Of a stretch of 19,433 bases of DNA, positions 14,190 through 19,433 are shown piece by piece. A program made the translations under genes and the position numbers. Position 1 is the first letter of the stretch, and each line of letters opens with the position of its first letter. The stretch comes from Syntrophaceae bacterium UBA6109 (lineage in GTDB: Bacteria > Desulfobacterota > Syntrophia > Syntrophales > UBA6109), in the NCBI GenBank assembly GCA_002428445.1, contig DIWJ01000046.1:1-19433 (forward strand). Direction: 5' to 3'. The notes below the pieces were generated by a model. That model was not told where the DNA came from, did no database searches, and worked only from the letters and a program-made list of their open reading frames with translations.

Positions 14190-15722
14190 TCAATAGAGTT
14201 CCCCGAACTTTTTCTCGTCGATCTTCCCTTCCAGGAATGCCTCCAGCATCTTCGACCGCTTGCCCGCCGACAACTCGTCCATGGCGTTGGACAACTGGCC
14301 GGCGGAGATGTTTCCTCTCTCGAAGGCGGCCTTCAGTTTCTCCTTGCCGATACCGGCGTCCAGGACCTTCGCCTTTTCCCAGTTGCGGGCGACGGCAAAG
14401 TCGCCGCTGCCGGTTGCCTGCGGGTTCTGGTCCACGCCCTTGAGCCTCATCACGGCACCGGCGACGTGGCTCTTGACATACCGGGCAAGGTCGTTTCCCT
14501 TCACCCAGACGTCGTCTGCCGCCTTGCCCCTGAGACCCTCCAGGAAGTAATGGCTGAAGATCCCCCCCTTGAGTTCCGTCTCGTCCTCCCAGGACTGCTG
14601 GTTCACAGCAGAGGAGGTGAGGATCAGTTTGCCCGCCCCCTTCGGTGCCAGGAGCGGAGTCGCGGACAGCACGCCGACAAGGGGCTTTGCACCCTTGGCG
14701 ACGATGGACTTTCCGCCGCCCGAAAAACAGGCATCGAGCGCCACCATCACGCCCTTGGCCTGCGAAGCGTCCACCAGTTCCTGGAGGTAGGAAAGGCGGA
14801 TGCTGGTCTCGGCGAGGATCTCCGGATCGGCGATCGCAACGTCATAGGGGATGAGGAAGGCGTCGACGAGCTTGTCGTCCCTGGTCATCGGCGCGCCGTG
14901 ACCGGAGAAATAGACGTAGGCGTAGCCGTCCCAGGTCCGGATCTTCCGCAGCGCCGCCAGCATTTCGTTGCGCGTCGCCTTTTCATTGAGCAGGAGCCTC
15001 GCGTTTTCCTTCGGCACGCCGCCGTAACGCGGGTCGGTCAGAACGGCAAAGACCTTCCTCGCATCCTCGGAGGCGTATTTGAGATTCGGGATGTCTTCCC
15101 TTCCCCGGTAATCGATGCCGATGACGACGGCATAGGTTTCCGGCCGGGTGGGCGGCATCTTTTCCATTGGCTCGGCCTTGACGGCCGGCTGCGGCTGTAC
15201 CACCGGCGGCGCGGCGGCAACCGCCGCACCGGACTTCCCGAGCGTCGCCGTCACAAAAAAAGTCTTCCCGTCCCGGCTGAGCATGAGAACGCTGTTCGTT
15301 CCCGGAGCGGTCCCCGCCACGATTTTCAGCATTTGCGGGCTGTTGCTGATTTCGACACGATTGAATGAGAGGATGATATCGCCCGCCTTCAATCCCGCCT
15401 TCGCAGCCGGCCCGTCTGCAGCGACATCGCTGACCAGGACGCCTCCCGCGGAGGTCAGCTTCAGGCTTTTTCTCAGTTCCTCCGTAAGATCCTGGATTGA
15501 GACGCCAAGCCAGCCACGCGAGGCGGTCAGCTGTCCAGCTGCAGATTTCCGGATATCGAACCGCCGCCGGTCGGCCGGCGAGGGAGGAGCAGCCGTCGAT
15601 TCGGAGAGTCCCGGAGGGGCGGGCCGCGCCGCCAGGGCCGGGATTGCGTCGCCGATCCATGAGATGGCCGTCCCGGCAATCAGGACCCCAGCCGCCAGGA
15701 ATAGTCGTTTTTGTCTTTCCAT
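14190..15722 (-). CDS. Exported PDZ-caspase (peptidase C14) protein
   Basis: The 510-residue protein has an N-terminal signal or anchor (7-32), then a PDZ domain (about 68-163; GWLGVSIQDLTEELRKSL, GPAAKAGLKAGDIILSFN) like those of HtrA proteins. A Pro/Val-rich linker follows, then a caspase p20 domain (about 195-440) with YAVVIGIDYR, the catalytic His in YFSGHGAP (His275) and the catalytic Cys in VALDACFSGGG (Cys332). The last 50 residues form short helices with SHOCT-like GxIxxxxF spacing (RGNISAGQL, EGKIDEKKF). The PDZ may recognise exposed C-termini in the periplasm and so target or gate the protease (inference). The start at 15722 is chosen for the signal peptide and AGAAGGT seven bases upstream. 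The frame stays open to 15848 but covers its own promoter. First gene of an operon. Confidence 0.9.
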   Translation of the reverse strand: MERQKRLFLAAGVLIAGTAISWIGDAIPALAARPAPPGLSESTAAPPSPADRRRFDIRKSAAGQLTASRGWLGVSIQDLTEELRKSLKLTSAGGVLVSDVAADGPAAKAGLKAGDIILSFNRVEISNSPQMLKIVAGTAPGTNSVLMLSRDGKTFFVTATLGKSGAAVAAAPPVVQPQPAVKAEPMEKMPPTRPETYAVVIGIDYRGREDIPNLKYASEDARKVFAVLTDPRYGGVPKENARLLLNEKATRNEMLAALRKIRTWDGYAYVYFSGHGAPMTRDDKLVDAFLIPYDVAIADPEILAETSIRLSYLQELVDASQAKGVMVALDACFSGGGKSIVAKGAKPLVGVLSATPLLAPKGAGKLILTSSAVNQQSWEDETELKGGIFSHYFLEGLRGKAADDVWVKGNDLARYVKSHVAGAVMRLKGVDQNPQATGSGDFAVARNWEKAKVLDAGIGKEKLKAAFERGNISAGQLSNAMDELSAGKRSKMLEAFLEGKIDEKKFGELY

Positions 15723-15789
15723 GCTGCAACCTTCTTTCGGCCGCGGACAACTGCGGTCCTTCCGGCGTCGTTTCCGGATTCGGCGGGAT

Positions 15790-15818
15790 ATTATCACCGC
15801 AACTTGCCCTTCCGTCAA
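15790..15818 (-). promoter_or_regulatory. Predicted sigma70-type promoter of the PDZ-caspase operon
   Basis: On the minus strand TTGACG (15813-15818), a 17-base spacer and GATAAT (15790-15795). The -35 hexamer and spacing match those of the caspase-TctC and reductase operon promoters. It overlaps the opposite promoter at 15804-15832, so the two start sites may compete. Confidence 0.55.
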
Positions 15819-15832
15819 GCAATGCCTATATT
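15804..15832 (+). promoter_or_regulatory. Predicted sigma70-type promoter of the 29-residue membrane protein
   Basis: TTGCCC (15804-15809), a 17-base spacer and TATATT (15827-15832), with an expected start near 15839 and a leader of about 30 bases before the small gene. It overlaps the divergent PDZ-caspase promoter. Confidence 0.5.
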
Positions 15833-15868
15833 GACTGTACGACACCAAAAGAGAAAGGGAAAACGATC

Positions 15869-15958
15869 ATGAATGATCTCTGGATACTGATTGCGGTTGT
15901 TGCCGGCTGGTTTGTCCTGAACCGCTACATCCTGCCGAGGTTCGGCGTCCACACCTGA
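15869..15958 (+). CDS. Small single-span membrane protein, 29 residues
   Basis: MNDLWILIAVVAGWFVLNRY is followed by ILPRFGVHT and a stop. This gives one hydrophobic helix (about 4-20) and a short basic tail, presumably in the inner membrane. AAAGGGA lies eight bases before the ATG and a plausible promoter lies at 15804-15832, so promoter, ribosome site and ORF are all in order. The ending ILPRFGV(H/S/P)T looks like a conserved small-protein tail that I believe recurs in related bacteria, though I cannot verify this here. It is divergent from the PDZ-caspase gene with overlapping promoters. Function unknown; a regulator of a neighbouring membrane or exported protein is possible. Confidence 0.6.
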   Translation: MNDLWILIAVVAGWFVLNRYILPRFGVHT

Positions 15959-15992
15959 ATGTCGTCGCCCAAGGACGGGAAGGATTCCTGTC

Positions 15993-16023
15993 AAAAACCG
16001 GACAGCGACGGTCGCTAGCTGTC
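15993..16023 (-). terminator. Rho-independent terminator after the reductase/hydrolase operon
   Basis: On the minus strand GACAGC (16018-16023) pairs with GCTGTC (16001-16006) around a structured loop, followed after three bases by TTTTT (15993-15997). It lies about 30 bases past the hydrolase stop codon. A second GCTGTC (16030-16035 on the minus strand) could pair with GACAGC of 16018-16023 instead, giving an alternative hairpin. Confidence 0.6.
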
Positions 16024-16054
16024 ACAGAGGACAGCCCTGCATCCGCACAACTCG

Positions 16055-16873
16055 TCATTTCAGGATTTGCGCGAGTTCCTCCTGGTATTGTGCGAAAACT
16101 TCCAGGTCGTTGTGGCCGCCGCCGGGGATGGCAATGAGGCGTTTCTCGCCGCGGACGAGCGGCAGGAGGCGTTCGTTCGCCGCGAAGGGTATAATGTCAT
16201 CCCTGGTCCCGTGGAAGAGATAGACGGGGCAGGCGACCGCACCGATCCAGCGGTCCGTGCGCAGCGTATATTTCATGAAGAGATTGAGGAACCACCGGGG
16301 CAGATAGGGGTAGTGGAACTTCGCGACGTCGACGAAACTCGAATAGGCCGACTCCAGGATCACCGCCCGCGGCCGTTCCGTCGCGGCGAGCTTCACGGCG
16401 ATGCCTGTCCCGAGCGACCTCCCGTAGAGGACGATCCGCTCCGGGGGGAAAAAGGCCTTCAGGTGGGTAAAAAGCGCCGCCGCGTCGTTGTGCAGCGTCT
16501 TCTCATCGCGGATCGTCCCCGTGCTCTTCCCGTACCCCCGGTAGTCCGGCAGGAAGAGATCCCAGCCGTGACGGGTGAAATCGGTTGCGATTTCTCCCCA
16601 CGTCCTCAGGCTGCCGGCATTCCCGTGGAAGTAGAGGATCACCCCCTTCGGGTTATCCGCGAGAAAGTGCAGGGCGTTGATCTCGGCGCCCGCCACGGGG
16701 ACGCGGACCTCCGAAAACCGGCCGGGGAAGGAGTAACGGAAATCCTGCGGCAGCGTCTCCGGAAAAAAGATCAGACTTTCCTGTGCGAAGGCCATGATGC
16801 CGAACCCCAATAGGACGGCAAGGGAAACGGGGATCACGACACCCGAAAAGAACCTGCCGAAGAATCCCTTCAT
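16055..16873 (-). CDS. Membrane-anchored alpha/beta hydrolase, BEM46/YfhR-like
   Basis: The 272-residue protein has an N-terminal membrane segment (about 10-30) followed by an alpha/beta hydrolase domain. An oxyanion-type HGNAG loop (83-87) and DYRGYGKS (110-117) are visible. The nucleophile is in GRSLGTG (Ser153), the acid in HGTRDDIIP (Asp225) and the base in GGGHND (His254). This is the pattern of BEM46/YfhR/YqkD-like hydrolases, whose natural substrates are largely unknown (esters or acyl chains are likely). GGAG lies seven bases before the ATG. It is the last gene of a four-gene operon, 42 bp after the TPR gene, and is followed by a terminator. Confidence 0.9.
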   Translation of the reverse strand: MKGFFGRFFSGVVIPVSLAVLLGFGIMAFAQESLIFFPETLPQDFRYSFPGRFSEVRVPVAGAEINALHFLADNPKGVILYFHGNAGSLRTWGEIATDFTRHGWDLFLPDYRGYGKSTGTIRDEKTLHNDAAALFTHLKAFFPPERIVLYGRSLGTGIAVKLAATERPRAVILESAYSSFVDVAKFHYPYLPRWFLNLFMKYTLRTDRWIGAVACPVYLFHGTRDDIIPFAANERLLPLVRGEKRLIAIPGGGHNDLEVFAQYQEELAQILK

Positions 16874-16915
16874 TGTATCTCCGCAATTTTCCCGGCCGGC
16901 GTCCTGAAGGTCTGC

Positions 16916-17572
16916 CTACCAGACGATCCCCTGGCGGACGAGCAGTTCCTGCGCCCCTTCATCGCCGAGACGCGCCGCCTCTTTGAAATCCGAAATCGCC
17001 TGTTCGTACTTTTCCAGATTGCCGTAGGCGAGACCGCGCGTGAAGTAGGGTTCTGCAAATTGCGGACTCAGTTCGATCGCCCGGTCCGCGTCGCGGATCG
17101 CCCGGTCGAAATTCCCCAGGTTGCCGTGTGATGTGCCGCGGTCGGACCAGGCGGCGGCGTCGTCCGGAATGAGGTTCAGGATCCGGTCGAACTCGCCGAT
17201 GGCGCGGTTGTAATTGCCCATGTGCATGAAGGCCCGCCCCCGCAGGCGGCAGGCCTCAACGTGGTCCGGTTCGATCTCAAGCACCCGGTCGAAATCCTTG
17301 ACGGCACGGCGGAAATTCTCCAGGTAGCCGTAGGCGATGCCCCGTTCGAGGTAGTATTCGACCGCCGGCTTCCGCTCGATGGCCGCATCGTAATCCCCAA
17401 TCGCCCGCTGGTAGTCTTTCATCGCGGCATAGACACGGGCGCGGCAGACGTAGGCCTCGGCAAAGTCGGGCCGAAGTCCGAGCGCTCTTTCGAGACCCGC
17501 CAGGGCCTCTTCGTATTCCTGTTCCAGGAAGGCCTCCTCGCCTTTCCGGTAGAATTCCTCCGCTTCGGTCAT
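16916..17572 (-). CDS. TPR-repeat protein, six repeats
   Basis: The 218-residue protein is almost wholly tetratricopeptide repeats. About six 34-residue units start near residues 5, 39, 73, 105, 139 and 173, with repeated AYGYLENFRRAVKDFDRVL-type helices and the Gly/Ala/Pro pattern. There is no signal peptide, so it is probably a cytoplasmic scaffold or adaptor. The ATG at 17572 is preferred because GAGGAA lies about eight bases upstream. An in-frame GTG at 17587 overlaps the preceding stop as GTGA but has only a weak ribosome site. It lies between the tandem-thioredoxin gene and the hydrolase in the operon. Partners cannot be read from the sequence. Confidence 0.88.
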   Translation of the reverse strand: MTEAEEFYRKGEEAFLEQEYEEALAGLERALGLRPDFAEAYVCRARVYAAMKDYQRAIGDYDAAIERKPAVEYYLERGIAYGYLENFRRAVKDFDRVLEIEPDHVEACRLRGRAFMHMGNYNRAIGEFDRILNLIPDDAAAWSDRGTSHGNLGNFDRAIRDADRAIELSPQFAEPYFTRGLAYGNLEKYEQAISDFKEAARLGDEGAQELLVRQGIVW

Positions 17573-17583
17573 TTTGGCATTCC

Positions 17584-18312
17584 TCACGGTTTCTTCGCGG
17601 CGCCGGCATCGGCGGCAACAAACGGACCCGGTTCCGCTGCAACGGGGGGAACCGCTTCTTCGGCAACGGTCTTGCCCAGGGCCTTCAGGATCTCCATCGC
17701 GAAATCGATTTCGGGAAGCGATCCGACAACGCGGTAGGTTTCGTTGACGATCGTGAGGGGCACCCCCTGGACCGCGTACTTGACGGCCAGGTGCGGGAAC
17801 TCCGATGTCTCGACCATATCCGCCCGGATGAAATCGCTCGCCATGGCGAAGCGGTGGACCGTAGCGACGGCCTGGGAGCAGTAGGGACAGGAGGGCGAAA
17901 TCATCACCTGCAGATGGACGGGCCTGTCGATCTTCGCCAGTTCTGCCGCGACTTCCGGCGCCAGGTCGTGATCTTCCCTGCTGACGATCAGGATATCTTC
18001 GACCAGTGTCGTGAATTCGTAGCCGGCGGGAATCCCGTAGAAGCGGATGCCATAGTCCTTCTCACCCATGACGGCGATCGCGGGAATCTTGTCGATGCCG
18101 TATCGCCTGGCCTCCTCGGCATCCTTTACGAAGTCCTTTACCTCCAGTATCACCTTCTCGGAGAGCGCCGCGACCTCCTCCAGCAACCGGCGCGTCATGG
18201 CGCAGAACTCGCATTCGATCTCCTGCGTGAACATCAGGAGCTTCGCCGGCTTATCGAGCAGTTTGAGGGCCTCCTGAACCTGCGCTTTGATCTTGTCGTC
18301 GATCAGGGCCAT
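17584..18312 (-). CDS. Tandem thioredoxin-fold protein with two CxxC sites (AhpF N-terminal-domain/PDO-like)
   Basis: The 242-residue protein contains two thioredoxin-like folds. The first (about 20-110) has the redox pair Cys34-Glu-Phe-Cys37 and a cis-Pro in KIPA (Pro77). The second (about 130-210) has SCPYCS (Cys142, Cys145) and a cis-Pro in GVPLT (Pro185). An Ala/Pro-rich tail ends the protein. The layout is that of protein disulphide oxidoreductase and of the AhpF N-terminal domain, in which normally only the second site is active. Here both CxxC pairs are intact. It starts 31 bp after the AhpF-like reductase gene, its probable electron donor. AAGGA and AAGAGG precede the ATG. No signal peptide, so cytoplasmic. 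The final target (peroxiredoxin or other) is not in this window. Confidence 0.88.
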   Translation of the reverse strand: MALIDDKIKAQVQEALKLLDKPAKLLMFTQEIECEFCAMTRRLLEEVAALSEKVILEVKDFVKDAEEARRYGIDKIPAIAVMGEKDYGIRFYGIPAGYEFTTLVEDILIVSREDHDLAPEVAAELAKIDRPVHLQVMISPSCPYCSQAVATVHRFAMASDFIRADMVETSEFPHLAVKYAVQGVPLTIVNETYRVVGSLPEIDFAMEILKALGKTVAEEAVPPVAAEPGPFVAADAGAAKKP

Positions 18313-18343
18313 GGCCTCTTGTCCTTTTCCCTTTTCAGGGCGC

Positions 18344-19333
18344 TCAGATCAGTCCCTGTTTCAAGAGATAATCGTGGGCGCCGAGTGCAGCCTTCGCCCC
18401 TTCGCCTGCGGAGATGACGATCTGGTTGTAAGGGACCGTCGTCGCATCGCCGGCGCCGAACAGTCCCGCGACGGAAGTCCGGCAGGCGCAATCGACAATC
18501 AGTTCGCCGGAGGGGCTGATCGAGGCGAGATCCCGGACGGGTTCGGTGTTGGGGAAAAGACCGACCTCGATGAATATCCCGTCGGCCGGAATCACCGTTT
18601 CCTCCGATGTCGTCCGATTCCTGATCCCGACCGCGGAAACCCGTTCCGTGCCTTCGATCCGTGTCACGGCATGAGAGTCGAGCATTTTCACATGGGCCTG
18701 TCTGCGGAGGTTGTCCAGGAGAATTCCGTCCGCCTGCCAGCCGGCCGCAAAATTGACGACGGTGATTTCCGTCGCCAGTTTCGCGAGGTCGATCGCCGCC
18801 GTGATGGCCGAATTCCCTCCCCCCGCAACGACAATCCGTTTCCCGCGGAAGAACGGTGCATCGCAGATGGAGCAGTAGGCGACACCCTTGCCGCGCAATT
18901 TCTCTTCCCCCGGCACATTCAGGTTCCGGTGGCGCTTCCCGGTCGCGACAATGGCGGTTTTGCCCCGGAAGACCTTCCCGCTCCGGAGGCGAACAAGAAA
19001 AAGCCCGCCGTCCTTTTCGACCTTGAGGATCGTTTCCTTCTCGGTGATCGGCACATCGAAGCCCTTGATGTGCTCGACGAACCGGTTTGTGAGCTCCGTT
19101 CCCGATATCGTATGGAAACCCGTGTAGTTTTCGATTTCGGAGGTCCAGCCCATCTGGCCGCCGAACTCATTCGTAATCAGCGACAGGTGGATCATCTTCC
19201 GCGCCGCGTAGATCGCAGCGGTCAAGGCCGCCGGGCCGCCGCCGAGGATGAGGAGGTCGTAGACGGTCCCGGGATCGGGCCGCCGGGCCGTTTTCAGCGA
19301 AGACAGGTTGAAGGAAATTCCCGGAAATTCCAT
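18344..19333 (-). CDS. AhpF-like/thioredoxin reductase-type FAD disulphide reductase
   Basis: The 329-residue protein has an FAD dinucleotide loop LILGGGPAALTAA (28-40), the redox-active CSICDAP (Cys154, Cys157), a second dinucleotide loop VVAGGGNSAITAA (168-180) and the C-terminal FAD motif GLFGAGDATTVP (290-301). The segment after the second loop lacks the HRR basic motif of NADPH-specific thioredoxin reductases. It resembles AhpF there (FAAGWQADGILLDNLRR), as does the end (VPYNQIVISAGEGAKAAL), so NADH is the likelier donor. It would pass electrons to the tandem-thioredoxin protein encoded 31 bp downstream. It lacks AhpF's N-terminal domain, which is supplied by that neighbour. GAAAGG precedes the ATG, and a strong promoter lies at 19366-19394. 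Confidence 0.9.
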   Translation of the reverse strand: MEFPGISFNLSSLKTARRPDPGTVYDLLILGGGPAALTAAIYAARKMIHLSLITNEFGGQMGWTSEIENYTGFHTISGTELTNRFVEHIKGFDVPITEKETILKVEKDGGLFLVRLRSGKVFRGKTAIVATGKRHRNLNVPGEEKLRGKGVAYCSICDAPFFRGKRIVVAGGGNSAITAAIDLAKLATEITVVNFAAGWQADGILLDNLRRQAHVKMLDSHAVTRIEGTERVSAVGIRNRTTSEETVIPADGIFIEVGLFPNTEPVRDLASISPSGELIVDCACRTSVAGLFGAGDATTVPYNQIVISAGEGAKAALGAHDYLLKQGLI

Positions 19334-19365
19334 GATGCGCCTTTCCGCCCATGTGTTGAAGTTTC

Positions 19366-19394
19366 AGTATAGAAGACCACCAGCCGGCCGTCAA
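19366..19394 (-). promoter_or_regulatory. Predicted sigma70-type promoter of the reductase operon
   Basis: On the minus strand TTGACG (19389-19394), a 17-base spacer and TATACT (19366-19371), about 35 bases upstream of the reductase start. One promoter at this position can serve the four closely spaced genes to 16055. Confidence 0.65.
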
Positions 19395-19433
19395 GGCGGC
19401 GCTCGCCGGGGTGATGTATCAGATCTTGTGTCA

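Noticed and set aside
15723..15848. N-terminal extension of the PDZ-caspase
   Set aside because: It would bury the signal peptide and covers the promoter; 15722 has a ribosome site.

Overview
The window reads as chromosomal DNA of a GC-rich, Gram-negative bacterium. Sec-type signal peptides, the long form of YvcK, a DUF2284 protein and the overall gene style suggest a deltaproteobacterium (Desulfobacterota, perhaps Syntrophales-like). That placement is an inference from protein style, not from a marker gene. No rRNA, complete tRNA, CRISPR array or insertion sequence is visible.

Layout. (a) 1-690 is visibly AT-richer and holds no convincing protein gene. It does hold two good sigma70-type promoters, a perfect 18-bp operator-like palindrome, a structured candidate small RNA and, at 665-687, the exact 3' end of a tRNA(Leu) (T-loop, 3' T-stem, 3' acceptor strand, ACCA) with no tRNA body in front of it. 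This looks like the edge of an integrated element, with the element lying to the left. (b) 694-4443 (minus) is a three-gene amino-sugar operon: a GlmU-like left-handed beta-helix protein without the uridylyltransferase domain, GlmM, and a NagB-like deaminase, ending in a strong terminator. (c) 4669-8558 (plus) carries a long YvcK/CofD-fold protein, then a Cys-rich small protein of the nitrous-oxide-stimulated-promoter family that overlaps an MFS transporter start by ATGA. (d) 8616-15722 is a cluster built around two exported caspase-fold proteins. One is a caspase fused to a complete TctC/Bug-type solute-binding domain. The other is a PDZ-caspase that heads an operon with a MORN-repeat protein and an exported M20-type peptidase lacking its general-base glutamate. 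Between them lie a DUF2284 metal-binding protein and a membrane ICMT-type methyltransferase with an apparent one-base frameshift. (e) 15869-15958 is a 29-residue single-span membrane protein with its own promoter, divergent from the PDZ-caspase. (f) 16055-19333 (minus) is a four-gene operon: AhpF-like flavoprotein reductase, tandem-thioredoxin-fold protein with two CxxC sites, TPR protein and membrane-anchored alpha/beta hydrolase, with a clear promoter and terminator.

How the genes work together. The glm-type operon could run fructose-6-P to GlcN-6-P to GlcN-1-P to GlcNAc-1-P for envelope precursors. The reductase and tandem-thioredoxin proteins together look like an AhpF split into two polypeptides. 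The strongest candidate for something undescribed is the caspase cluster. Two envelope-located caspase-fold proteins carry different sensor modules (a Bug ligand-binding domain and a PDZ domain) and sit near a MORN protein and a peptidase-like protein. Three promoters in the window, including both caspase promoters, share a TTGACG -35 hexamer and a 17-base spacer.
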